6,414 bases of DNA from Calditrichota bacterium (GCA_020057985.1 JAGVEU010000196.1:1-6414), one strand, 5' to 3'; shown: positions 1 through 6,414, counted from the stretch's first letter. The notes: generated by a model from the sequence alone, not told the origin. A program made the numbers and translations.

Positions 1-1380
1 CGTCACAATCGAGTTGTAAATTTGTGCCTCAGTGCCACGGCGGAGTGTAATCAAGTCGTCGCCGTCCGTTGCGGAATTTCCCTTCTTACCAATGAAAGTG
101 AAGTTGGAGAGCGTGGCATGGGCACGGGGCAGCGCTCCATGATTCTGTTCGAGATTGTCCGCCTCGATGCCTTTGTCTGAAGCGTTGGCCCGTTGATGAA
201 TGAGCACGTGATGAGCAGAACCCTGCCAGCCATCCGTCCAGTCAAAGCCATCGTCGCCACCATCGGTTAGCACCATGTAGCTCACTCGGGCCGAGCCGCC
301 GAAGAACTCGACGCAGTCATCTTGTCCTTGCACAATCTGGATGTGATCTATCTGCGTTCCACGACCGACGCTTTGCAGGCAAAGACCGTTCAACTCGTTT
401 GTCGGTGAAAAGCGGAAACCGGGGAACTCGAGGCGGATGTAGCTTATGGTTCCGCTGCTCTCGCCGTCATAAAGGGTATCGCCGCGTCCGAAGGGACCGG
501 AGTCTCCTTCACCATTGGGAACCTCGCCACGGTTGTTATGACCGTTGCCATTAATAACCAAACCGCCCCAGTCGCCGTTCGCGCGAGATCCCGCCGGACG
601 GTTGCTGGTGAAGACAATCGGCAGGCACGCATTACCTACCGCGGCGATGTCAGCGCCGCGACTCACGATCAGCAAACCCAGACCGGGGTAAGCGCCGACA
701 ATCGTGGTTCCTTCCTGAATGGTCAACGTATAGAGACTGTCCACAATTACCGTTCCATTGAGCTGATAGACAGTATTGTTTGTCCAGGTGGTGTTGGAGG
801 TGATATGTCCTGAGACCGGCAACCATGATACTGCCGGAAACTGTGCGTTAAAGACAGCATTGCCGCCGTTTGTGATGGCCACCGAGCCTGTGACCACGGT
901 CCGCAGTGCGGCATACACTTGAAGATCGAACGTCCCCTCGATGATGTCACAAAGATTATACGATCCATCAGTTAGAGTCGTGATGCAGATAGTCACCGCG
1001 GGATTGCCCTGCAGGACGCCATAAACATGTGCGCCACCAAAACCGACGCCATTGGTATCCGTCACTGTGCCGGCGAGGCAACCAACCGGAACCAGTGCGG
1101 TTACGGCGTAAAAATACTTCAATCCCGGTTCGAGGATGTCCGTGTACGTGAGGTTTGAAGTCTGATCGTAAGGGACAGCGAGACTAACTTCGGGAGTCGT
1201 ATCCTTGTAAATGTAGTAGCTCGCCGCGCCGGGAACCGCCTGCCAACGCAGAACAATATCACTTCCAGCGGCTTTAATCGTCAGAGCCTGTGGAGCGCTG
1301 ATTTGTGCGTGGGAAGGTGTGGCGGACATGCTGACCAGTACGGCAGCAAAAAAAACGAACAGAAGTCTTTGCAAAATCAT
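1..1380 (-). CDS. Secreted FnIII / carboxypeptidase-regulatory-like / beta-helix protein (3' end beyond window)
   Basis: I translated this frame by hand: it is open for 460 codons from ATG at 1380 to the left edge, with no stop, so the C-terminus is missing. The start is set by AGGAG seven to eight bases upstream and by a signal peptide (hydrophobic residues about 5-19, likely cleavage after SHA at 23-25). Domains in order: a fibronectin type III-like module (about 29-97, with LRWQAVPGAASYYIYKD); a carboxypeptidase-regulatory-like beta-sandwich (about 101-180, beginning CLAGTVTDTNG); then from about 189 the SNTTWTNNTVYQLNGTVIV entry and a beta-helix region. Family hallmarks are FTSNRPAGSRANGDWGGLVI (257-276), TNELNGLCLQ (327-336), DDCVEFFGG (354-362) and DDGFDWTDGW (376-385). 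Such proteins are often encoded beside TonB-dependent receptors in FCB bacteria and often end in a secretion-sorting domain, which cannot be checked here. Some databases mislabel relatives as multidrug transporters, but no membrane transporter segments are present. It is probably secreted or surface-exposed. A binding or scaffold role is inference; no catalytic motif was seen. Confidence 0.88.
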   Translation of the reverse strand, partial: MILQRLLFVFFAAVLVSMSATPSHAQISAPQALTIKAAGSDIVLRWQAVPGAASYYIYKDTTPEVSLAVPYDQTSNLTYTDILEPGLKYFYAVTALVPVGCLAGTVTDTNGVGFGGAHVYGVLQGNPAVTICITTLTDGSYNLCDIIEGTFDLQVYAALRTVVTGSVAITNGGNAVFNAQFPAVSWLPVSGHITSNTTWTNNTVYQLNGTVIVDSLYTLTIQEGTTIVGAYPGLGLLIVSRGADIAAVGNACLPIVFTSNRPAGSRANGDWGGLVINGNGHNNRGEVPNGEGDSGPFGRGDTLYDGESSGTISYIRLEFPGFRFSPTNELNGLCLQSVGRGTQIDHIQIVQGQDDCVEFFGGSARVSYMVLTDGGDDGFDWTDGWQGSAHHVLIHQRANASDKGIEADNLEQNHGALPRAHATLSNFTFIGKKGNSATDGDDLITLRRGTEAQIYNSIVT

Positions 1381-1586
1381 CTTAGGTCTCCTCTTGTGTT
1401 TTGTATATCGGTTTTCATGAGTAACTGTGACGCAAATACTCGTTTGTAAATGTTATAGCGAACAGATTTCGAATGAACTGAACGGACGCAACCCTGTACT
1501 TTCACAACATCCTAATTTACCACTCGCAAATTACAATCTGATGAGGATCCCGCTTCATTCCCGTAAAACTCGCGCTCGGGAGGTTG

Positions 1587-4406
1587 TTAGATTGCATAGG
1601 CGAGGGACAGCGAGTAGGTTCGTCCGACTTTATAGGATTGAAAGGGCTGATCGCCGATTTTGAACTCGACCGCTGAATTGAGCAGATTAGTCGCTTGCAG
1701 TTTGGCTGACCAATGCCCGCCGAGGGTTTGATTATAGGCAATGTCCACTTTATCAAAGGGATATTCGTAGGTATCCGGGAGGCCGTAGCCACCGACCTGA
1801 CTGATTCGTTTTCCGAAGGTGTTGAAGAGACAGCGAACGCTACTGCCCCACCTCGGGTGATCAAAAGCAAGGATGACGTTAGCTGCGTATTCTGACTGTC
1901 CCATCAACGGGCGCTTGTCCTCCGTGAGGATACCGCTATTCGGATCAGCCGCATTATAGGGTTTATCCTTGAGCACGACCTTTGAGGAAACTACAGTTAG
2001 ATTTCCGATGGCGGAGAAATAAGAAATCCATTTGCCGATTCGCGGCGCAAGGATGTTGAGCGACTTGCGGAATTCCAGTTCGGCTCCAAAATTGGACGCA
2101 TCCACGAGATTCTGCGGTTGGAGCCGCTCGGTAGCGCCGGAGGAAATCAAGACTTGCTCGATGGGATCGGTTAGGAGTTTGTAGAAAACACCAATCGCCA
2201 GATTTTCGCCGGGAGACGGATAATATTCTGCGCGCAAGTCACCGTTCCAGATCTTAGTATGCTTGAGCTTCGGATTTCCAAACTTAACCGCTCCTTCGAA
2301 GTAATCCACATCCTCTGTCGGAACGAGTTCGGAGTAGTCCGGATTGGCAATAGTCATACTTCCGGCTCCGCGCAGACTGAGCTTGTCGTTTACCGTGTAG
2401 GTAAGACCAAGCGCCGGCAGAATATCCGTGTGATTGGGACCACCCTCGGCGATGTCGGATGAGTTGCTTCCGGGATAGGGATAGGTTTGGAAATGCTGTT
2501 TCGTATGCTCAATGCGGGCGCCGGTGACTACTCGCCAACGGTTTCCAAGGGCAAGATCGGTCATCAGATACCCGGCTTGCACATCCATGTCCGCCTTGTA
2601 GGAATCGAGGGTGCGCGTGATCTCGCGCAGGACAAAGAAACTGTCTATGTTGGAGGGAGTCAGGAGCAGTTCGGGGGGCAGCGAATAGTCCGGATCGGGG
2701 CGATTGGGGTCATTCGTGAATGCAAAGAAGAATTTTCTGGTGTCAAAAGTGCGGCTCATCGTGCGAACGGAGCCGCCGAGTTTTAGCTTCGATGCAGGAG
2801 CATGAAGGAAGCCAAGTGGCAGTGACCAGTCTACAGTTCCCTCTGAGACCTTATCGCGCATTTCACCATAGCGTCTGAAGCCGTTGTCGCTGTTGATCAG
2901 CCATTGCCAGGGATCAGTACTCTCGGCGCGAGTTAGGTGAATGTCGCGACGATCCGGTTGATCAAAAGCTGCCCGCGAGATGATTCCCGCCCACTCGAGT
3001 CTTGAATCAAGCGCTTTGGAGAGTTCGTGGGTTCCGCGTATTTGAACGGTTGCCAGAGATCGTTCGGTCCACATCAGGCGATAATTGCGGTAGAGACGAT
3101 CCTCTTTTGCCAAGCCCTGTGAAATCCGCGCTTCATCATCGGCATTCCGCGTGTAAAGCGACTTGATTCCGAGCTTGTGGCGAGCGGACAGTTTGAGATT
3201 CAGATCCAGCACTCCACCCCAATTGACAGAACGGGTCGAGCGATCCACGTCAAGATCCTGATAACGGCGAATCTCGGTTTGGCCTGTTGTAGTGTCAGAA
3301 GCGGCTGTATATTGATATTGCTTTTCCTGACGGCGGGAATAGGAGTTGCCGTAGTTCAGAGATGCGAGATAGCCCATCAGCCAATCACCGAGGGGAGATT
3401 GATTCCCAAAGGAAAGACCACGGCTGCCGTTGAAGGGCGCCCAACTCTGACGCGGCTCCCAAGTATTGCTGAATTGTTTGCCAAGAGTCTTTTGCAAATC
3501 TGTCTTTGTCAACCACTGTGGATCTGCCGTGCTATCGCGCACACCCTGTGGAATTCCGCGTGTTCCATCGTCCACTCCGAGCCAGTCCTTGTTTCCGCCG
3601 CGATACGAATAAAATTCCTCAAGCGAAGATTGGTCGTTATAGCTGGAAGTGGTGTTGGCGGAGAAACTCAACTTCTCGGGAAACTCCTTCGTATTAAGCT
3701 GAATGGAGCCTCCGGCAAAATCGCCGGGCTGATCGGGTGTAAAGGTCTTGTTAATCACAATATTGTCAATGAGACTGGCGGAAATAATATCGAATGGAAC
3801 AACCCTCTTCAGCGGTTCCGGGCTTGCGATGGTGGCGCCGTTGAGTCTTGTATTATTGTATCGCTCGCCCATGCCGCGCACAAACACATACTTATCATTG
3901 ACAACCGTCACTCCGGTGACGCGCTTCACCGCGTCGGCCGCATCGGAATCCGGCGATTTCTTGATTTGCTCGGCACTGATGCCATCGGAAACAGAGGACG
4001 ACCTTTTCTTCAGACTTAAGAGCGAGGCTTCGGTATTGTCCATGAGTCTGGCTTCAATCACCACCTCGCCCAATTCCAAGGCTTCGCTCTTCATTTTGAA
4101 GTTGAGTGTAGTTGTCTTGCCGGCATTCACAAGAGTTCCTGTGATGGTGACTTTGGCAAAGCCAAAATAATGTGCCACGATGGTGTGGCTGCCTACCGAA
4201 ACATTGCGGATAAGGAATTTGCCGTCGAGGTCGGTCGCTGCTCCGAGGTTAGTGCCTTGAATCATCACCGACACTCCCAGCATCGGTTCTCCGGTTTCGG
4301 CCTCAACGATCAACCCTTCGATCGCTCCGAACTCTTCGGCGAGCGCACATGTGGTGAATGCAAACAGGATTTGTAGGATTAAAAAGAAGTGGAACCGATG
4401 GCGCAT
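1587..4406 (-). CDS. TonB-dependent outer-membrane receptor with N-terminal carboxypeptidase-regulatory-like domain
   Basis: This is a complete 939-residue protein. Residues 1-23 form a signal peptide (hydrophobic core, cleavage after ALA). Residues about 26-108 form a carboxypeptidase-regulatory-like beta-sandwich (GAIEGLIVEAETGEPMLGV, then ATDLDGKFLIRNVSVGSH). LGEVVIEAR (112-120) resembles the motif linking this domain to the plug in SusC/Oar-type receptors. The plug covers about 140-240 and includes VFVRGMGERYNNTRLNGA (174-191) and FTPDQPGDFAGGSIQLNTK (222-240). The rest is rich in alternating aromatic strands, as in a 22-stranded barrel, and ends YSLSLAYAI. By family knowledge it imports a ligand across the outer membrane using TonB-ExbBD energy; the ligand is unknown. 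Two in-frame stops (TAA TAA) lie just upstream of the ATG, so the start cannot be earlier. No good Shine-Dalgarno precedes it, unlike its neighbours. No SusD-type lipoprotein is adjacent on the visible sides; the downstream gene is a secreted beta-helix protein and could be its partner. Confidence 0.95.
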   Translation of the reverse strand: MRHRFHFFLILQILFAFTTCALAEEFGAIEGLIVEAETGEPMLGVSVMIQGTNLGAATDLDGKFLIRNVSVGSHTIVAHYFGFAKVTITGTLVNAGKTTTLNFKMKSEALELGEVVIEARLMDNTEASLLSLKKRSSSVSDGISAEQIKKSPDSDAADAVKRVTGVTVVNDKYVFVRGMGERYNNTRLNGATIASPEPLKRVVPFDIISASLIDNIVINKTFTPDQPGDFAGGSIQLNTKEFPEKLSFSANTTSSYNDQSSLEEFYSYRGGNKDWLGVDDGTRGIPQGVRDSTADPQWLTKTDLQKTLGKQFSNTWEPRQSWAPFNGSRGLSFGNQSPLGDWLMGYLASLNYGNSYSRRQEKQYQYTAASDTTTGQTEIRRYQDLDVDRSTRSVNWGGVLDLNLKLSARHKLGIKSLYTRNADDEARISQGLAKEDRLYRNYRLMWTERSLATVQIRGTHELSKALDSRLEWAGIISRAAFDQPDRRDIHLTRAESTDPWQWLINSDNGFRRYGEMRDKVSEGTVDWSLPLGFLHAPASKLKLGGSVRTMSRTFDTRKFFFAFTNDPNRPDPDYSLPPELLLTPSNIDSFFVLREITRTLDSYKADMDVQAGYLMTDLALGNRWRVVTGARIEHTKQHFQTYPYPGSNSSDIAEGGPNHTDILPALGLTYTVNDKLSLRGAGSMTIANPDYSELVPTEDVDYFEGAVKFGNPKLKHTKIWNGDLRAEYYPSPGENLAIGVFYKLLTDPIEQVLISSGATERLQPQNLVDASNFGAELEFRKSLNILAPRIGKWISYFSAIGNLTVVSSKVVLKDKPYNAADPNSGILTEDKRPLMGQSEYAANVILAFDHPRWGSSVRCLFNTFGKRISQVGGYGLPDTYEYPFDKVDIAYNQTLGGHWSAKLQATNLLNSAVEFKIGDQPFQSYKVGRTYSLSLAYAI

Positions 4407-4467
4407 TAAGTTTTATTACTCTGGTTAATGATTGAACACGGAGCGAATCTGGAGATCCTGCTCGGAC

Positions 4468-4497
4468 GATATAGTACTTCTCGAAAGTAAGTTGCAA
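4468..4497 (-). promoter_or_regulatory. Candidate promoter for the TonB-dependent receptor gene
   Basis: On the minus strand TTGCAA (4497-4492) lies 18 bases before TATATC (4473-4468). Each hexamer matches four of six sigma-70 consensus bases. It would give a leader of roughly 55 bases before the ATG at 4406. It lies downstream of the terminator of the preceding gene, where a separate promoter is expected. It overlaps the left arm of the inverted repeat at 4474-4596, so that element could affect it. The assignment is weak: FCB bacteria often use a different promoter consensus, and I did not find a clean match to that consensus here. Confidence 0.3.
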
Positions 4498-4596
4498 TAT
4501 TGCTAGTCGAGCCCTGCCATTACTAGGCAGTACCGTCCTCGGTGCTGCTCCGCGACCTGATAAAATCTGTGATCGCAACCTACTTTCGGGAGGTAC
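4474..4596. repeat. 123-base imperfect inverted repeat with internal stem-loop
   Basis: The 25 bases at 4474-4498 pair with 4572-4596 (each position i with 9070 minus i). There are 21 Watson-Crick pairs and four mismatched positions, and all four differences between the arms are transitions. Two of them become G-U pairs in RNA of either strand. The best-kept core is CGAAAGTA at 4482-4489 against TACTTTCG at 4581-4588. The interior holds a second stem, 4527-4535 with 4540-4548, of nine pairs including one G-U in plus-strand RNA, closed by the tetraloop TCCT. No flanking target-site duplication is evident, no gene lies inside, and no T-tract follows either arm. It could be a decayed miniature mobile element, a structured leader or small RNA, or an operator region for the receptor gene. 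Confidence 0.6.
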
Positions 4597-4618
4597 GAAA
4601 AAATCTGAACATTCCCTT

Positions 4619-4657
4619 AACAAAAGGCTCCCGCAGATTTTTCAAGTGGGGAGCCTT
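4619..4657 (-). terminator. Intrinsic (Rho-independent) terminator of the C11-like lipoprotein gene
   Basis: Reading the minus strand, AAGGCTCCC (4657-4649) pairs perfectly over nine bases with GGGAGCCTT (4632-4624) across a 16-base loop. The run TTTTGTT follows, the first two Ts belonging to the stem. The stem begins eight bases after the TAA stop at 4666. There is no T-tract on the plus-strand side, so it acts in the minus direction only. It separates this gene from the receptor gene downstream. Confidence 0.8.
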
Positions 4658-4665
4658 AGAAGAGG

Positions 4666-6285
4666 TTAAAAAGTGATACTCAGTTGGACGTTGACCGAGT
4701 CTCGAGTCAGACCCGGTCGTAGGTCAATCCAATGCCAGAGTCGTCGCGGAAGTCCGGTTCCGTAAACTCCCACTCGATCACCCGACGAAAGCTGGCCGTC
4801 GCCCTGCACGTCCTGAAAGACGCCAATGTGACCCAGCAGCGAATCAAATGGCAAGGCAAAGGAAACCTGAAAACGTGCTGAATCCGCATTAAAGAACTCC
4901 GTGTACGTAATCGGTATGGTCAGGAGCGGACTCAGCGTTCCGGCTTGTGTGGTATCTATGAAGAGATAATCATTGATCAGAGGCGTGCCACGCCAAACGA
5001 CAGTTCCGGACAGTGTAACAAATGAGCTGCCGCTCTCGAACAAAGTGTTCAGAAAGTCCAACCAGTCACCGTGTTCTTGCGCAAGGCTGAGTTCTTGATA
5101 CTCGGAAATGTCTGCTGTCTCCTCACTGGTCGGAAAATAAACCATTACACCGGAGCGAGTATCACCTTCATGGGTGGTTCGGCTGTTGACAACGGCATTG
5201 GCAATTGCAGTCTGCACTGATTGACAGGACTGCTGCAGTGCAGGAATGCCGCTGAGAGTCGGATCAGCCATGATTAGATCCGTGAATTCAAGCAGGTCTA
5301 TAGCCTGAGAATCATCGGTTGCGGAAACCCAAGCCGACTCCCAGATCATGAGTAACTGATTCGAGTACTGTTCCACCTGCGCCGCAAGACTCTGCGCCAA
5401 GGCATCCGTCGCATCTGCAAGTTCATCAACTTTGTCGAGTCTGAGCATGGTGCAGGCACTCAATGAATCTCCTTGGTGCAGCGCAGCATGTTCGGTACGG
5501 GCAACGATGTACTCTCCAAGTTGCTCACCCGAGATGGCGGGATTGAGAACCAGATCAAGCAGCCAGCGCTCCGCCGCAATGGAGGGATTCTGGCCGGAAA
5601 ACCACGGCGTGGCCACCATGAAGTCTGCCTTGTCTCTGAACTGATAGGCGACTTCAAGAGTGCTCATGCGTGGCGATAGCCAAAGCAATAAATCGAAATT
5701 AACCGGAAGGTGCTCCACTGTGGAAACCTGTTCCAGTGTCGCTTGCATGTCGGGCAGTTTAAGCAACGCATTATTGCCATTGATTTCGTCAAGACATACG
5801 CCCTTCCAGCCATCACTATAGCCACTCATCACCAGCATGTACTTTCTTGCCGGATAGCGAGCGACGGAGGAATCCACGAATTGCTTGAGCACCTGCGCCG
5901 AAGCCATGTTCTGCTGGCCCCAATCTGAAAGCAGAATGGAGCTGACATCATCATTGGCATCGCGCGGGCGATAGCGAAGATCGTACATCCGGCACGCGCC
6001 ATCCGTCGCCGGCGAGGCAACCAAGGCAACAACGTGCACCTGCTCCGTCAGGAAAACCTCTTGAAAGCTCTGAACTGTAGAAATCGTATTGGAAATGCCA
6101 TTAACCACGTCTGCTGCATAATTGCCTGCTCCGTAGAAAAGCACCGTCCACTCGGCAGTGGCATCGGGAGTATCGGAGGCGATAGTTGCTGGGCTGCCAT
6201 TTTCGTGCTCCAAACTGCACGACACAAACAACCCGGTGGTCAGGCTCAAGAATAGCCAAATCATGAACTTAGAGTAAAATCTCAT
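4666..6285 (-). CDS. Clostripain-like (peptidase C11) lipoprotein, probably catalytically inactive
   Basis: The protein has 539 residues. ATG at 6285 is preferred because CAGGAG sits nine bases upstream and a lipoprotein signal follows directly (hydrophobic 8-21, LFVSC with Cys23). A GTG at 6315 in frame would add ten polar residues and has no ribosome binding site. Clostripain-family landmarks are AEWTVLFYGAGNYAADV (44-60), the first core strand; KYMLVMSGYSDGWKGVCLDE (148-167), where the family has LVLWNHGSGW and a catalytic His; FDLLLWLSPRMSTLEVAY (197-214), where the family has a DAC-type motif with the catalytic Cys before EVAYE; and RSGVMVYFP (377-385). His is replaced by Tyr156 (codon at 5818-5820) and Cys by Pro205 (codon at 5671-5673). 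The fold is therefore probably kept without protease activity. From about 424 on there is a C-terminal beta-sandwich with DVQGDGQLSSGDRVGVY (492-508), a loop resembling calcium-binding Asp-Gly turns. It is probably anchored in the outer membrane or periplasm. A binding or regulatory role is inference. Confidence 0.85.
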   Translation of the reverse strand: MRFYSKFMIWLFLSLTTGLFVSCSLEHENGSPATIASDTPDATAEWTVLFYGAGNYAADVVNGISNTISTVQSFQEVFLTEQVHVVALVASPATDGACRMYDLRYRPRDANDDVSSILLSDWGQQNMASAQVLKQFVDSSVARYPARKYMLVMSGYSDGWKGVCLDEINGNNALLKLPDMQATLEQVSTVEHLPVNFDLLLWLSPRMSTLEVAYQFRDKADFMVATPWFSGQNPSIAAERWLLDLVLNPAISGEQLGEYIVARTEHAALHQGDSLSACTMLRLDKVDELADATDALAQSLAAQVEQYSNQLLMIWESAWVSATDDSQAIDLLEFTDLIMADPTLSGIPALQQSCQSVQTAIANAVVNSRTTHEGDTRSGVMVYFPTSEETADISEYQELSLAQEHGDWLDFLNTLFESGSSFVTLSGTVVWRGTPLINDYLFIDTTQAGTLSPLLTIPITYTEFFNADSARFQVSFALPFDSLLGHIGVFQDVQGDGQLSSGDRVGVYGTGLPRRLWHWIDLRPGLTRDSVNVQLSITF

Positions 6286-6330
6286 CGTGTTGGGCTCCTG
6301 TGGAATGGTAATCACTTTGAGAGTGTTAAC

Positions 6331-6359
6331 TTGTAGTGATGGATATTTTTTCGTATCTT
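6331..6359 (+). promoter_or_regulatory. Candidate promoter for the divergent plus-strand gene
   Basis: TTGTAG (6331-6336) is followed after 17 bases by TATCTT (6354-6359), each a partial match to sigma-70 hexamers. Transcription would then start near 6366, about 33 bases before the ATG at 6399. An alternative -10, TTATAT at 6370-6375, would lie between the two arms of the dyad at 6361-6391 but has no good -35. The plus-strand gene must have a promoter in this 113-base divergent region or read through from it; which hexamers are used is uncertain. Confidence 0.3.
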
Positions 6360-6360
6360 G

Positions 6361-6391
6361 TCCGTATTGTTATATCCCCAACCAATACGGA
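6361..6391. promoter_or_regulatory. 9-bp dyad (operator-like inverted repeat) before the divergent gene
   Basis: TCCGTATTG (6361-6369) and CAATACGGA (6383-6391) are perfect inverted copies separated by 13 bases. Arm centres are 22 bp apart, about two helical turns, a spacing that suits a dimeric regulator. The right arm overlaps the first bases of the Shine-Dalgarno CGGAGG (6388-6393). In RNA, a hairpin here would pair part of that site, if transcription starts far enough upstream to include the left arm. Confidence 0.5.
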
Positions 6392-6398
6392 GGTTTCG

Positions 6399-6414
6399 AT
6401 GTCTTCATGTCCTC
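6399..6414 (+). CDS. Start of a divergent plus-strand gene (only five codons visible)
   Basis: ATG at 6399 is preceded by CGGAGG with a five-base gap, a strong ribosome binding site. The visible product begins MSSCP and continues past the right edge. No function can be assigned. The gene is divergent from the C11-like lipoprotein gene, and the two share the 113-base region 6286-6398. Confidence 0.6.

Noticed and set aside
538..968. Short open frames inside the secreted beta-helix gene
   Set aside because: The in-frame product of the minus-strand gene shows continuous family motifs through this region, so these are shadows.
1452..1457. TATAAC as a -10 box for the secreted-protein gene
   Set aside because: No acceptable -35 lies 15-19 bases upstream, so a separate promoter for this gene is not supported; co-transcription with the receptor remains possible.
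1559..1581. Hairpin TCCCG/CGGGA after the receptor stop codon as a terminator
   Set aside because: The stem is only five pairs with a 13-base loop and no T-tract follows on the minus strand, so it is not a convincing terminator.
1427..1895. Short open frames on both strands across the 1381-1586 spacer and the receptor C-terminus
   Set aside because: They overlap the real receptor frame, lack ribosome binding sites and show no recognisable features.
3177..4019. 280-codon plus-strand open frame
   Set aside because: It lies wholly antisense to the clearly recognisable receptor gene, shows no family motif or signal, and has no good ribosome binding site; it is a shadow of the opposite-strand codon usage.
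3748..4376. Plus-strand open frames of 140 and 68 codons antisense to the receptor N-terminus
   Set aside because: Both are antisense to conserved plug and regulatory-like domain codons and have no recognisable protein features.
4474..4596. Palindrome as an SRP, 6S or tRNA-like RNA gene
   Set aside because: I compared the inner stem and loop with what I know of these RNAs and found no conserved motif, so it is kept only as an unassigned inverted repeat.
4303..4623. Minus-strand 106-codon open frame spanning the spacer and the receptor start
   Set aside because: It overlaps the receptor in another frame, contains the palindrome arms, and its product is Arg/Ser-rich low-information sequence without motifs.
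6286..6315. GTG start at 6315 for the C11-like lipoprotein
   Set aside because: It would put ten polar residues before the signal peptide and would translate through the CAGGAG that serves the ATG at 6285.

Overview
The window looks like an ordinary bacterial chromosome fragment of moderate GC from a diderm bacterium. The gene content points to the FCB (Bacteroidota-like) superphylum or a neighbouring candidate phylum. The reasons are a TonB-dependent receptor with an N-terminal carboxypeptidase-regulatory-like domain, a secreted fibronectin/beta-helix protein of a type common in FCB genomes, and a clostripain-like lipoprotein. I cannot name the genus from sequence alone.

Layout, left to right. 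Positions 1-1380 (minus) hold the 5' 460 codons of a secreted multidomain beta-helix protein; the gene runs off the left edge. Positions 1381-1586 are a 206-base spacer with a good ribosome binding site for that gene but no convincing terminator for the gene before it. Positions 1587-4406 (minus) hold a complete 939-residue TonB-dependent outer-membrane receptor. Positions 4407-4665 are a spacer carrying a candidate promoter, an unusual 123-base imperfect inverted repeat (4474-4596) and a strong intrinsic terminator (4619-4657). Positions 4666-6285 (minus) hold a 539-residue lipoprotein with a clostripain (peptidase C11) fold signature whose catalytic His and Cys positions are both substituted. 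Positions 6286-6398 are a divergent intergenic region with a 9-bp dyad. At 6399 a plus-strand gene begins with a good Shine-Dalgarno; only five codons are visible.

How the genes relate. The receptor and the downstream secreted protein lie in the same direction without a clear terminator between them, and both carry a carboxypeptidase-regulatory-like domain. They probably form a cell-envelope uptake or surface module; no substrate can be read from the sequence. The C11-like lipoprotein is transcribed toward the receptor but is separated from it by a terminator, so it is probably its own transcription unit. No RNA genes, CRISPR arrays, insertion sequences or transposase genes were seen. The most interesting points are the apparently catalytically dead C11 lipoprotein, the intergenic inverted-repeat element, and the dyad overlapping the ribosome binding site of the divergent gene.
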